Shown here piece after piece: positions 25,307-37,511 of a stretch of 64,000 nt of DNA. Below the pieces are notes generated by a model. That model did no database searches and was not told the DNA's origin. It saw only the letters and a program-made list of their open reading frames with translations. The stretch is from NCBI RefSeq assembly GCF_005671395.1, contig NZ_CP040428.1, positions 310,001 through 374,000 of the forward strand, given 5' to 3'. The position numbers were made by a program, and so were the translations under genes. Numbering within the stretch: the stretch's first letter is position 1; every line of letters starts with the position of its first letter. The stretch comes from Jejubacter calystegiae. Its GTDB lineage: Bacteria > Pseudomonadota > Gammaproteobacteria > Enterobacterales > Enterobacteriaceae.

Positions 25307-26914
25307 TTACTTCTCTGAATTAAAGAAGGTGTTGATCAGCGGCGATGAAAAAAGATAGTGAGGATCGTATTTATCCAATACATCCCGGGCATGTTGCCAA
25401 CTGCCACCAAAGCTTTGAGGGATTTCTTTACTCATCACTTCGTCAGCGGCCCATGCGGCCTGGTCGGTATAAGCCCAGCCTTTACTCCACTCGACCCTTA
25501 CGGTAGCGTAATCACCGCTAAAATGGCTATAAATCCATGTTTCCATTTCGTGATAAAACTTATTTGCGTCCGGAGTATCCGGCATGGTTAAAATATCTAA
25601 CCAGATAGCGGTATCCCATTCAGGTTTATCATCCACCGGACGTATCGCCGAGAGATCGGCCGTGACGGCGTTCGCTACCGTACTGTCCCGGGCCTTATCC
25701 AGTCCGGTAACGCGTACTTCAATCGGGCCATTCATCGGATAAGAGTTTCTCTCTTTATAACGGCTGACCATCTCTTCATACTTCACGGCGAAATCATTCA
25801 GCACCCTTTGTATATTGTCACGGCGGGTAATAATCGCGTAACCGTTGGCCGTGACCCGCAGCGTACTCGGCTTAACATACAACAGTAAATCTTTGCTCCA
25901 GCCCCAGAGATCGCCGGAAAGCGTTGCCCCCAGCCCGATGCTCACCAGCTCCATCTGCGCCTTGCCCAGATCCGGCGTAAACTCCGGTGCACCGTTATTG
26001 ATCTTTTTAATCAGATCGGAAATCTGCACGGGCAGATTATCTGAAAACGGATAGTTAAACGGTGCGTTTACCGGCTTAGCGGTTACCGGATAATGATCTT
26101 CCAGCGTCCATATTTTTAACCAGGGATTTTCGGTAAAGGGGAACCAGATGATCTCGGCCCGCCCGCACTGTTCCAGAAAGTGAGTGAACGTGCGCTGGCC
26201 GGAATCCTCCGCGGCGAAAAGCTCTTTAGCAGGCACATTGACATAACTCTGGCAGCGCAGGCGCCGGTTGCGCGGAACCTGGAGAGTGGCCTCAAAAATC
26301 AGCGCGCGACCGACATGTACCATAAAGGCCGCGATTTCCGCGTCGTCACGCTTAAAGGTTTTAAGTTCATATTCGCCGGACTGCGCATTCCACACTACGG
26401 CGCTAAGAGACACAATGCTGTTGCTTACTGAACCATAGCTTCCCCCTTCCGCCAGTGCCTCTTCGGCTGCGGGGATGCAGGTGCCGTGACCACCGATAGC
26501 CAACACCCCGCCCAACGTCAGATCTCCTGGCGCTGGTGTGGCGTAAAACCCCAGCTTCTGCTTTTCCAGCTCCGTCATCAGCGTCTGCATGGCGATTCCG
26601 GTTTGCGCCGTAACAAAACCATGTTCTCCCTCTTTAGTAATAGAAACTTTGGTCAGTTTCTTCGTTAAATCCACCAGCAGCACGCTACTGTTATTATCAC
26701 CGTTAGCAATCGTCAGGGTAGACCAGTTATGTTTCATTCCCACCGGACGAACATGATAATTATTTTTATACGCCCAATTGACCACCGCCAGCAATTCCTG
26801 CTGGTTGGCCGGCGCACAGGTGAGAATATGACTACCAGTAACCTCTTTTGACCAGTTAGTGAAATCAGAATAAGAATATGAGACAGGGAAAGTTTCCAGA
26901 ATATGACTATCCAT
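25307..26914 (-). CDS. FAD-binding oxidase, class II cholesterol oxidase-like
   Basis: 535 residues from ATG 26914 with AGGAG upstream; an upstream in-frame start at 26950 is less likely. The N-terminal FAD domain of the p-cresol methylhydroxylase / vanillyl-alcohol oxidase fold is visible: PANQQELLAVVNWAYKNNYH, RPVGMKHNWSTLTI and GDLTLGGVLAIGGHGT. The His in MKHNW matches a position used for covalent flavin attachment in relatives. The second half resembles the cholesterol-oxidase substrate-binding domain (MELVSIGLG, GPIEVRVTGLDKA, YATVRVEWSKGWAYTD). No signal peptide is seen. Substrate unknown; steroid oxidation is only the family label. It is a single-gene unit with its own terminator. Confidence 0.78.
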   Translation of the reverse strand: MDSHILETFPVSYSYSDFTNWSKEVTGSHILTCAPANQQELLAVVNWAYKNNYHVRPVGMKHNWSTLTIANGDNNSSVLLVDLTKKLTKVSITKEGEHGFVTAQTGIAMQTLMTELEKQKLGFYATPAPGDLTLGGVLAIGGHGTCIPAAEEALAEGGSYGSVSNSIVSLSAVVWNAQSGEYELKTFKRDDAEIAAFMVHVGRALIFEATLQVPRNRRLRCQSYVNVPAKELFAAEDSGQRTFTHFLEQCGRAEIIWFPFTENPWLKIWTLEDHYPVTAKPVNAPFNYPFSDNLPVQISDLIKKINNGAPEFTPDLGKAQMELVSIGLGATLSGDLWGWSKDLLLYVKPSTLRVTANGYAIITRRDNIQRVLNDFAVKYEEMVSRYKERNSYPMNGPIEVRVTGLDKARDSTVANAVTADLSAIRPVDDKPEWDTAIWLDILTMPDTPDANKFYHEMETWIYSHFSGDYATVRVEWSKGWAYTDQAAWAADEVMSKEIPQSFGGSWQHARDVLDKYDPHYLFSSPLINTFFNSEK

Positions 26915-27449
26915 AATATAACTCCTGTTATGTTGCATAATGCCAGACAATAGTTGCTCCGGTAAAATTAATTGTCAATGAGGCAAAATTCTTATCAGTC
27001 ATCAACGCCAGGAGGTAATTATCGATAATCGGCCATATAACTCCACCATCACCTGAAAATAACACAAGACAAAAATCACATCCAACCAATTGATTTTAAT
27101 GTAATTTAAATAATAAAGAATGATCGCGCCATAAGTAATATCACAACTCCTGTCTCTTCAGGATATGGCCATATAAAATTTAATATCGCCGTTCACCAGG
27201 AATCCTGAATAAGAATTCATGACAAATACATGATAATGAAAAAACCAGTTACACATAGCCAGGAATATGCCATAAAGTTCAACAAAACTAAGAAACCCTC
27301 TCGTTTTAGTAATTTTTATGGAAAAGAGAGTTGGAGACATCAAAGATACTGAATCAGGCAGATTATTCTATACAACATTGTTAATGCCACTGATCTCTTT
27401 CATTATTTACCAGAGTAAAAATATTTTGTTGCCAATTATTATTACTGAT
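26915..27449. other. AT-rich intergenic region
   Basis: About 535 bases between the FAD oxidase start and the budC terminator. A plus-strand frame of 64 codons (27318-27512) runs into the terminator and the end of budC, and its composition looks non-coding. I see no gene, repeat or clear regulatory site apart from presumed promoter sequence for the oxidase at the left end. Confidence 0.6.
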
Positions 27450-27480
27450 AAAAAAGCTCCTACCGCAATGCGACAGGAGC
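27450..27480 (-). terminator. Terminator of the budABC operon
   Basis: On the minus strand GCTCCT, an inner CGCA-T-TGCG stem and AGGAGC are followed by six T residues. It begins 29 bases past the budC stop. Confidence 0.85.
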
Positions 27481-27508
27481 ACAGGCCATGTCAGAGCCTA
27501 AACCACTA

Positions 27509-29979
<2,471 letters not shown>

Positions 29980-30004
29980 GATGACTCCTCCTTCAGATAT
30001 AGAG

Positions 30005-30784
30005 TTAGTTCTCTACCGCGCGGATAGCGGCATCAAGATTGTCGGGATGCAGATTTGCATTCAGGAAAGCGCTGTCTTTCGGCAGATCGATGACCAGCTT
30101 GTGAATTTCGCCGAAGGTCAGTACGCCATGTTCGAGCTGGTAATCCAGGAGGTGCCCGCCCCCCTGACGATCGTCGGTAATAAAGTGTTCGTGGTAGCCA
30201 GCGACGTTAATCCCCTGCATATGCTGCGGCGTACGGAATCCCACCAGAACCCCATGCCGGCCGTTAAAGCGAAATACCGGCTGGTCGTCGAGCACGTCGG
30301 TCATAGCCCGGTATGGTGGGGTCTGTCTTGGTACAGTACGGGTATGCGCGTGGCGGAAATGCCCGTCGATGCGTAGTGCGCAAAAGATGTTATCGGATGG
30401 GATCCGGGCGTCGATAATGTCATGCAGTTTTTGTCGGCTGATAGTGCGATCGATCTGTAACCGATACTGAGGCCTGAACCAGGTCATCACGGCGAAAGGG
30501 GTTTTCTGATCCGGCAGCGCCACGCGCGCGCTTCCGTCGGCGCGTAGCTGGTATACCTCCTGGCTAAAAGCGATCAGCTCGCCGTCCAGTTCGTTAAAGG
30601 TACCCAAGCCGAAGTCCCCCCGGGTCATCAGTTGCGCGATTGTCGTCTCGCCTTCGTACACGCCGCTGAGTAGCGCGCTCATTAGCGAGGTCTGATATAT
30701 CACGAGCTCTGGGTTATCCTCTGAAAAACCCAAAATCATTTGAATCAGGTTTTCCTCGCAAGAACAATTGGTTGCATGAGTCAT
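30005..30784 (-). CDS. budA: Alpha-acetolactate decarboxylase
   Basis: 259 residues. It decarboxylates acetolactate to acetoin. The family features are clear: [39 protein letters not shown] and the zinc ligands in [19 protein letters not shown]. It is the first gene of the operon and divergent from budR, as in Klebsiella and Enterobacter. Confidence 0.95.
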   Translation of the reverse strand: MTHATNCSCEENLIQMILGFSEDNPELVIYQTSLMSALLSGVYEGETTIAQLMTRGDFGLGTFNELDGELIAFSQEVYQLRADGSARVALPDQKTPFAVMTWFRPQYRLQIDRTISRQKLHDIIDARIPSDNIFCALRIDGHFRHAHTRTVPRQTPPYRAMTDVLDDQPVFRFNGRHGVLVGFRTPQHMQGINVAGYHEHFITDDRQGGGHLLDYQLEHGVLTFGEIHKLVIDLPKDSAFLNANLHPDNLDAAIRAVEN

Positions 30785-30929
30785 GCCTTGTTCCCTCGTT
30801 TTAAAAACAGGTTGGAAAGACGATTAATTATTGACTCGTTTCAGCAAACAGTTCCAATATACAGAACATACGAATTCAATTTATTTCTGATATAGAGCCA
30901 AAGACCGTCAGGATGAGGGAGGTTTTTAT
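30785..30929. promoter_or_regulatory. Divergent budA-budR promoter region
   Basis: 145 AT-rich bases. BudR of relatives binds here to activate budABC under acid, anaerobic conditions. TTGACT (near 30829) is a candidate -35 element. The budR start is preceded by GAGGGAGG. No single operator could be chosen. Confidence 0.45.
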
Positions 30930-31802
30930 ATGGAGCTTCGTTATCTCCGCTATTTTATCGCCGTAGCACAAAATAAAAATTTTTCCAGGGCTGCTGAATC
31001 TTTAGGAATTTCGCAACCCCCGCTTAGCCAGCAAATTCAAAGATTAGAAAGAGAAGTCGGTACTCCACTGCTGCACCGGCTGACCCGGAGTGTAGAATTG
31101 ACTGAAGCGGGAAGAAACTTTTATGAGGATGCCTGTAAGATAATTGCGCTAAGCGATGCGGCCCTTGAAAAGGCGAAAGGTATTGCCCGCGGCGTTAATG
31201 GAAAATTGTATCTGGGTGTAACCAGTTCCAATGCTTTTCATCCCAAAATATTTTCCACGATTTATCAGTTTCATAAAGATTATCCGAACGTTGCGCTTTA
31301 TCAGAAAGAAGCGAACATGGCGACACTGATGCATGAACTGGACGAAGGCAGGATTGACGCCGCTTTTGTGCGCCTGCCCTGCGACAGTAGTCAGTTTTTT
31401 AATCTGCGGATGATTGCCAGGGAACAGATGCTGGTTGGATTGCATCACAGCCACCCCTTAGCCAGGCAGGCTGAACTATCGCTTGATGAATTAACGGGAA
31501 CACCTGTCATTATATTTCCACAGGAAGTGGCACCAGGGCTTTACGAGCTGATCTATCAGACCTGCCAGCAGGCAGGGATTAATATGGATAACAAAATCCA
31601 GGCGTCTCAGTTTTCTTCATCTATAAGTATGGTCGCAGCCGGTTTTGGTTTCGCATTTATTCCGGAGTCCATGACATGTTTTCAACATCCACATATCACC
31701 TTTCATCAAATAAAAAAAAGCAGATTAAAAACCGATGTAGCTTTAGCCTGGAGAAAATTCGAACGTTCACCTACGGTAAAACAATTCATTGGCAACTTTT
31801 AA
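30930..31802 (+). CDS. budR: LysR-type activator of the acetoin operon
   Basis: 290 residues, beginning MELRYLRYFIAVAQNKNFSR with the winged HTH AAESLGISQPPLSQQIQRLE. The effector domain (LYLGVTSSNAFHPKIF, MVAAGFGFAFIPESM) is full length. It is divergent from budA, the usual place for BudR/AlsR, which senses acetate. A separate function is unlikely. Confidence 0.92.
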   Translation: MELRYLRYFIAVAQNKNFSRAAESLGISQPPLSQQIQRLEREVGTPLLHRLTRSVELTEAGRNFYEDACKIIALSDAALEKAKGIARGVNGKLYLGVTSSNAFHPKIFSTIYQFHKDYPNVALYQKEANMATLMHELDEGRIDAAFVRLPCDSSQFFNLRMIAREQMLVGLHHSHPLARQAELSLDELTGTPVIIFPQEVAPGLYELIYQTCQQAGINMDNKIQASQFSSSISMVAAGFGFAFIPESMTCFQHPHITFHQIKKSRLKTDVALAWRKFERSPTVKQFIGNF

Positions 31803-31868
31803 ATACAATCGTCATAATCTTTGAGAGTCTGAATTCGTGCCGTATTCAACCCGATTGATTATCATTAT

Positions 31869-31903
31869 GCCGGTTCTCCCTATACCAACCGGGAAGAACC
31901 GGC
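31869..31903 (-). terminator. Hairpin after the autotransporter gene
   Basis: GCCGGTTCT (31869-31877) pairs with AGAACCGGC (31895-31903), with a further CCC/GGG inside. It is ten bases past the stop of the minus-strand autotransporter; the following T content is moderate. Confidence 0.6.
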
Positions 31904-31912
31904 AGCAGTAAA

Positions 31913-34819
31913 TCAGAAGCTGTAGCGATAACCCAGATTCGCCTGGCGCTGATTAAACTGGTACCCCGTCGAACTGTCTACATCAAAATAGAGAGTATGA
32001 TGTTGCTTAAACTGCGCGCTGAAGCCCAGACCATTATTCCACCAGCCGCCGCGAAAGCGATGTTGTTCCTGCGAGCCATTAAGTTGGTATCCAGCATCGC
32101 CTTTAAACTCATGCAAATAACCGCTCTTCAGGTAAACATTCAGCGCGATATCGCGATGGTCGACTTCATACCCTAACAGCATACTGGCACGCCCGAGCAA
32201 TGACTCATAGCTGCCCAGATCAATTCGCAGTCCATTACTGGCGCGAAGATGCGAAGCGTTCTGGTGGCTCCACGTCAGCTGAGCCTGCGGCTCCAGGTAA
32301 AAACCGTTTCTCAACGCCTTACCACTCAGGGAAAATTTTCGCCCCGCTTCCACAGACAGACTCACGCCCCCCGAATTCCCCTGGCCTCCAACGCCCCGCC
32401 CTTCGGAATCCAGAACGTTAAAACTGTTTTTCAGATGCGTATATTTCAGCACAGTGTCACTGTAAAAGCCGTTCACCGCTACCCAGGAACCATAAACCCC
32501 CACGCTGTGGGCCTTCACGCCCCCATCACCGCTGCGGTAATCGGAACTGCCGTGAGTCATACTCATAAAAACCCCGGTATAAAGAGGGATATCGTCAAAA
32601 AATCTCTTGTCCGCCCCGAACTGGGTACCACTATAGTCCAGCGTAAACTGGCTCAGCTTACCGCCAGAAAAGCTGTCAAATCGTCCGGCATAACCGCGAA
32701 TCCACATATTGCCGCCACGGCGACTCTGCCTCAGATCCCCTATTCGCTGCATCAAAGTCTGGATCTCCGCAAAATTGAGCAAATAGCCGATATTCAGGAA
32801 GCTGGCTCCGGCATCCGCCGTGCTGGTTATCGGCCCGGTCGGAGTCTCCGGCTGTCCGTTATTATTATCTTCCGGCGTATCCGGCGTTACATCATCCCCA
32901 TCGTTCGGCGGTATTTCGGGCGTATCGGGCGCAGTTGCACGAAGAACCCAGTCGGTTCCCTGCTTATGCAATTCGTACAGATAACCCCCCAGCTCAACAT
33001 TATGCGTACCGGTAAATGTGGCTTTGCCGTCCGGCGTTTCCACCACGGTGAGACGTTCATTACCGTTCGTAGCGGCGCTACCCTGATTAGCGAAATCCAA
33101 CAGATGATTTCCGGCGCTGGCCCCGGTCACCACGAGTTTATCGCTATGGTTATTCACTCCGCCGCTCACGATATCAGTCTTCAGCGCAAAGCGGCCGCTT
33201 CCGCTTAATCGGCCTACGGTCAGCGTAGTTCCCGGCCGCTCTGACGCGAAAGAAACCAGACCACCGGCCATTTGAAGCGTACTCACACTGGAATCCCCGG
33301 TCATATTCCAGCGGCTACCGGTCATAGCCACATTTAACATCGCACCGTTTTCGCTCGCCGTAGCGGAGGCTCCCGTCCAGACAGAGCCTGGCTGCATCAC
33401 CATATCGATGGAGCCAGTGTCGGCCTTCACGCCGCCCAGCAGGTCGATCACACCGCTGGCGCGGATACGCCCGGTTCCTGAACCGTAATCCTCACTGCTG
33501 TCCGTCATTATGGCGATCTCATCCGCCCCCGCCATCGCAACTGACAGAGAATCCGTTAGCGTAATTTCACCACCTGAAGTCGCATAAACCCCACGGTTAC
33601 CCAACGCGCCCTGAATTGTCAGCGCTTCTCCGTTTATACGGCCACCGGTAATGGCCCACAGCCCATAACCCGGTTTATCAGGTTGATGTCGTCCCGTTAC
33701 GGCGATTTGGGTATGCGCCAGATTAAGCTCGCCCCCGGACTGAGCGGATGCCCCCACCCCCGCAAGGGAGGTCACAATATTCCGGTGGCTTTTATCGCCG
33801 TGATAACTGACGACGGTTCCCGTTTCCACAGAGACCAGTCCTATCCCTCTGGCGGAAAAAAGCTGGCTCCCGGGGCCGATATCGACCTGAGCGCCATATC
33901 CAGCTTCCAGGGCACTGGCACCTGCACCCTGGGTGTTTATCGCCAGCGCTTCCCCCCGCATCTGTAAGTGCTCCCCCACGGCCCAAACCCCAATCGCGTT
34001 GGCACCGCCAGTCATTACGGAACTACCGCTGCCCAACTGTACGTCCGCACCGGCCTGAATATTGATGCCGTAAGCATTATCCCCGGAGGTATGAATGTTC
34101 AGACGGGAAGCGGTCAAAGAAGACTGACCGTTTTGCGGATCGCCATTGGCACCAAAGATATAAATACCGGCGCTGTTCCGCCCGGCCGTAGTGATGCTGC
34201 TGCTCTCTCCCAGGTTCGCCCGGGTACCTTCATTCTCAATATGCAGCCCTTCGGTATTATTGCCGTCTGTGGCAATAGACAGCTCATTCGCCATCAGTTG
34301 CGAATTGCCCCGCAGGTAAATCCCTGCAGCCTGGACAGGATCGCTCTGACTGATTACGTTAATTCGGCTGCTGGAACCTAATTCGACCTGAACATCATCG
34401 CCATTAACGGCAATGCCTTCGGCAAAAGCACCGCTGCTATTCACAACCAGACGATCGGCACTGAGGGAGCTGGCATCACCGTTCATCATGATGCCGCGGG
34501 ACCAGGGAGCACCATTATTACTGGTTACGGTCACATCCCGGGAAAGTGAAAAACGGCCGCCACGTTCTTTATTCAGAACCCCATAACCCGTTCCTTCTGT
34601 ATCGCTTAATGTCGCAACTACGGAATCGCCCGGATTTACGCTAAAACCTGGCTGCATAAAGTCAGTATCATTCAGGCTATTGAGCGTAGCGGCGTAAATA
34701 CCAAAGTGAAACGCTAACAGACCGGTACCAATAAAAGGAAAAACATATATCCTACGCCATTTCGCAAATATGCGCGGCGGATATTTTAGGGCAGTTTGAT
34801 GTAAACGCCATGGTTTCAT
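31913..34819 (-). CDS. Type V autotransporter, MisL-like position
   Basis: 968 residues from ATG 34819 (AGGGAACG upstream). A long basic signal region (to about residue 45, ending FHFGIYAA) is followed by a repetitive beta-helix passenger with pertactin-like turns (LSADRLVVNSSGAFAEGIAV, SSITTAGRNSAGIYIFGANG). A Pro/Asp/Asn-rich linker is next (PDTPEDNNNGQPETPT). The autotransporter barrel starts near GGNMWIRGYAGRF and ends in the aromatic RYSF. No serine protease motif was seen, so an adhesin role is likely. Downstream FidL- and MarT-like genes make it the counterpart of Salmonella misL by position. Confidence 0.88.
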   Translation of the reverse strand: MKPWRLHQTALKYPPRIFAKWRRIYVFPFIGTGLLAFHFGIYAATLNSLNDTDFMQPGFSVNPGDSVVATLSDTEGTGYGVLNKERGGRFSLSRDVTVTSNNGAPWSRGIMMNGDASSLSADRLVVNSSGAFAEGIAVNGDDVQVELGSSSRINVISQSDPVQAAGIYLRGNSQLMANELSIATDGNNTEGLHIENEGTRANLGESSSITTAGRNSAGIYIFGANGDPQNGQSSLTASRLNIHTSGDNAYGINIQAGADVQLGSGSSVMTGGANAIGVWAVGEHLQMRGEALAINTQGAGASALEAGYGAQVDIGPGSQLFSARGIGLVSVETGTVVSYHGDKSHRNIVTSLAGVGASAQSGGELNLAHTQIAVTGRHQPDKPGYGLWAITGGRINGEALTIQGALGNRGVYATSGGEITLTDSLSVAMAGADEIAIMTDSSEDYGSGTGRIRASGVIDLLGGVKADTGSIDMVMQPGSVWTGASATASENGAMLNVAMTGSRWNMTGDSSVSTLQMAGGLVSFASERPGTTLTVGRLSGSGRFALKTDIVSGGVNNHSDKLVVTGASAGNHLLDFANQGSAATNGNERLTVVETPDGKATFTGTHNVELGGYLYELHKQGTDWVLRATAPDTPEIPPNDGDDVTPDTPEDNNNGQPETPTGPITSTADAGASFLNIGYLLNFAEIQTLMQRIGDLRQSRRGGNMWIRGYAGRFDSFSGGKLSQFTLDYSGTQFGADKRFFDDIPLYTGVFMSMTHGSSDYRSGDGGVKAHSVGVYGSWVAVNGFYSDTVLKYTHLKNSFNVLDSEGRGVGGQGNSGGVSLSVEAGRKFSLSGKALRNGFYLEPQAQLTWSHQNASHLRASNGLRIDLGSYESLLGRASMLLGYEVDHRDIALNVYLKSGYLHEFKGDAGYQLNGSQEQHRFRGGWWNNGLGFSAQFKQHHTLYFDVDSSTGYQFNQRQANLGYRYSF

Positions 34820-35102
34820 AGTTTCGTTCCCTGAGAAGATAACGATTGCTCTATGTAAAAGCAAAGTTGCACAACAAAAGCCGCGTAGCTTTTAGTGGAT
34901 TAACTGTTACTTTATACGACCTGGCGATTTTATGGTCATGTGAAGTTTTATTTATTTTTATTCACCGCAGCTTCACAAGCCGCAAAGCATACCAACCGCA
35001 ATATTATCCGCGATGCAGAAAACCAGCCCCCGTTCGATATTGCATTATTTCCAACCCAAAAGCGGAACGATAGCCGAAGACGCAGAAACCCGTCACACAA
35101 TT
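34820..35102. promoter_or_regulatory. Autotransporter upstream region
   Basis: 283 bases between the autotransporter start and the end of the FidL-like gene on the same strand. It should contain the autotransporter promoter and, by analogy with MarT activation of misL, a binding site for the MarT-like protein. No site can be pointed to from sequence alone. Confidence 0.4.
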
Positions 35103-35576
35103 TCAGAGGGCGAGCTTACAGTTATACATCGGTATTGGATCCAGAAAAAATAGATAGTTATTGCTCCCGTTAGGCAAAATTTTCAAGACTATTTCCTGAG
35201 AATCTTTCAGATAAAATGAAGGGATATATCTGTTGAGCATCATGGTATCCGCATTATCATTCGGAAACCTGGTGGTCCGTACCGATTTTAAGAAATAAAT
35301 GTTTTCTTCACGGTAGTACTGAAAAATGACCCGACGATCTAGTGACCATATCTTTCCCGTTTCATCTGTCGCTATACCGGTCAGATTGATGATGCCGTTT
35401 CTGGCGCCAAAGGTGTAACTGACCATCATATTTATACGAAATCCTTTGCTGTGTTGTATGTAACTCGCGATACAAGAGAAACCATCATCGGTCTCTTCTC
35501 TGACATGTATCTCTATCACCAGCATAGCAGCTACAATGGAAAACACGACACAAGCTATTATCATCACTCGCTTCAT
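35103..35576 (-). CDS. FidL-like membrane protein
   Basis: 157 residues with one N-terminal membrane segment (RVMIIACVVFSIVAAMLVIE, ~3-22) and a periplasmic domain of about 130 residues (IINLTGIATDETGKIWSLDR, NADTMMLNRYIPSFYLKD). Size, topology and place next to a MarT-like regulator fit the FidL family of Salmonella SPI-3. It starts five bases after the regulator stop, so the pair is one operon. It may act as a periplasmic partner of the MarT-like protein, in the way ToxS partners ToxR, which is inference. Confidence 0.75.
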   Translation of the reverse strand: MKRVMIIACVVFSIVAAMLVIEIHVREETDDGFSCIASYIQHSKGFRINMMVSYTFGARNGIINLTGIATDETGKIWSLDRRVIFQYYREENIYFLKSVRTTRFPNDNADTMMLNRYIPSFYLKDSQEIVLKILPNGSNNYLFFLDPIPMYNCKLAL

Positions 35577-35581
35577 TAGTA

Positions 35582-36433
35582 TTACTCTACAAAATACTCA
35601 GATATGCACTCATTGTTTTTATTGATCTCTTTATCACAACGTATCACGGAGACACGGGGTAATATTTCATATTTATCTATATAGATATAAGGATGGATAG
35701 CGCAATCGGAAGAAAACTTCATGCCCCAGTTAATCACTTCGTTTTTGAAGCTTTGAGTTTTAAGAAGATGGTAAGCATAAATTTTGCATCCCTTTCCCTG
35801 GTAGATAAACTGGTAATTCGAGTAGTAATTTTTTTGCGTATGATGCTGTGTCCACCAGAAGAAAAGAACCCCCGCCACCAGGCATAAGATACCAGGAGAG
35901 ATACAACCATTAAAATGAGCGCGTGGTATTCTGGCTTCAGTGAGCGGGGGAGAGCCGCCTATGACCGTGGGTTGTGGTTTCTCTGAAGATATCTCAAGTA
36001 TGCTGTTCTGAATGTTGCTATCGGGACTCTCTTTACTCTGTTCGCTCCTTGCTGAATGTTCCGCTGGAGATACTGGAGGTTTACTCTCGCGGCCTTCACA
36101 GACAACCTGCGTCTCACTTGCTAACGTTAGCCCTACCCTTGGAATGGTTACGATGATCTCGTCATCAATTCCAGCCTTCTTTAGTGCTTTACGTAATATT
36201 GATATATTCTGATAATAAGTGTTTGAAGTCACATGTATTCCATTCTTCCCCCAAACTTCATCCATGAACTCCTGCTGCCCGATGATTTCACCCTGTTTAT
36301 GAATTAACAACAAAAGACAACGTGCAGCGGGTGAGTTTAATTCTACCTCAGAGCCATGACCATCAAGGGGTTTCAATGTACTGACTGCGGGGCGGAATTC
36401 AACTTTACTATTAATGATATAGTGATTATGCAT
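35582..36433 (-). CDS. MarT/CadC/ToxR-type membrane-anchored regulator
   Basis: 283 residues. The N-terminus (~10-105) is an OmpR-type winged helix: ELNSPAARCLLLLIHKQGEI, GQQEFMDEVWGKNG, TYYQNISILRKALKKAG and IVTIPRVGLTLASE. A polar linker rich in Ser, Pro and Glu leads to one membrane span (~178-195, SPGILCLVAGVLFFWWTQ) and a ~90-residue periplasmic part with several cysteines. Order with FidL-like and autotransporter genes matches SPI-3 misL-fidL-marT, where MarT activates misL. Confidence 0.82.
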   Translation of the reverse strand: MHNHYIINSKVEFRPAVSTLKPLDGHGSEVELNSPAARCLLLLIHKQGEIIGQQEFMDEVWGKNGIHVTSNTYYQNISILRKALKKAGIDDEIIVTIPRVGLTLASETQVVCEGRESKPPVSPAEHSARSEQSKESPDSNIQNSILEISSEKPQPTVIGGSPPLTEARIPRAHFNGCISPGILCLVAGVLFFWWTQHHTQKNYYSNYQFIYQGKGCKIYAYHLLKTQSFKNEVINWGMKFSSDCAIHPYIYIDKYEILPRVSVIRCDKEINKNNECISEYFVE

Positions 36434-37511
36434 ACGGTATCACATCCATTGTAAGCATGAATATATGTTTCAGGAAAGTTCCATATGTCATAAGGATATT
36501 ATTATAATATTTAGCTGAAGTAAATTAATTTTATGAAGGGTTGCTTTTCATACAGACATCGCTTTGTGCACTTTCCTTAACCCTCATAACACATTGATTA
36601 TTAATACCATTCTACCATGCCTGACATATGCGTTCAGAATACTTCATAGCAAAAGATGAAAATACGTACAATCTCAACCAGCTAATTATCATTATTCAGC
36701 TCCATTTTTTTAACTTTAAAAAACATACAGATACGAAATTTCATAAAAAATGAACTCCGATAACCAGAAAGGTTAAACAACTGAAAACTAATTCAATATA
36801 GGAATATTCTGCACATACTGAAATTTTCAACATCAAGATTTGATGAAATAATAGCCTGAAATGTTTCATCTAACTCTCCTTCCTTTATAAGGATTGAATA
36901 AAAAATCTTACAGAATGCATCAATCATCATATCTAATGCCTGATTGCGCCGTTGCTGCGTTTCCGGAGATTCGCAGACAGGAGTTATCCTACTCTGTGCC
37001 ATCAGCTTCGAGTTAACTGATTTTTAATGAATTCATAACGCTGAAATCACCATCAACACACCATATAAAATATCTCGCGGCCTGCCAGAATCATGATAGG
37101 AAAAATGGCGATACTACTAATACCCAACGACAACACCCCACAAAAAACAAAGGGTTTTACATTTTATGTTATTTTCTCTACTTCCGACTCTGTGAGTTGC
37201 AATCATAAATTTATTTTCTTTTTTTCTCCACAAAAAACACTTCACTTTCTCTTTTAAGAAAACCGGACACATAATTAATACATCTTGAATCTCACTGATA
37301 TGACGCATTCAGGTTGTGCCTGGCATTCTCGGGCATAACCTTAACAAGGCGGACATCGTGAGCATAAAGATGAGCTCGTACTTTAAAGGATTGTTCCTGC
37401 GTGTATACCTCCGCTACGGAGAGTTATGCATACGGAATAAATAATGGTGAAACAGCAATATCGCTAAATAAATTTTCACCGCCAATAATATGTTTATATA
37501 AAGGAAATTCT
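36434..37511. other. AT-rich region between the MarT-like gene and the fimbrial operon
   Basis: About 1.1 kb, strongly AT-rich. It must carry the promoters of both flanking units. It contains one weak minus-strand frame (36793-37002), listed separately, and a 28-codon plus-strand frame starting GTG 37359 behind AAGGCGG. I found no inverted repeats of the fim-switch kind and no tRNA. Confidence 0.5.
36793..37002 (-). CDS. Hypothetical small protein
   Basis: 69 residues, MAQSRITPVCESPETQQRRN to FSMCRIFLY. The first part is polar and helical-looking (RRNQALDMMIDAFCKIFYSI); no signal or membrane segment. The ribosome site is weak (CGAAG). Its place between a MarT-like gene and a fimbrial operon would suit a small regulator, but no HTH is visible. 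Could be a chance frame. Confidence 0.3.
   Translation of the reverse strand: MAQSRITPVCESPETQQRRNQALDMMIDAFCKIFYSILIKEGELDETFQAIISSNLDVENFSMCRIFLY

Noticed and set aside
37117-37308. 63-codon minus-strand frame upstream of the fimbrial operon
   Set aside because: No ribosome site, low-complexity Lys/Cys/Phe composition, in an AT-rich regulatory region.
37359-37445. 28-codon frame (GTG 37359) behind AAGGCGG, just before the pilin gene
   Set aside because: Has a fair ribosome site but a non-ATG start and no recognisable sequence; evidence is too thin to list as a gene.
36434-37511. Possible phase-variation switch before the fimbrial operon
   Set aside because: No pair of matching inverted repeats and no recombinase gene nearby.
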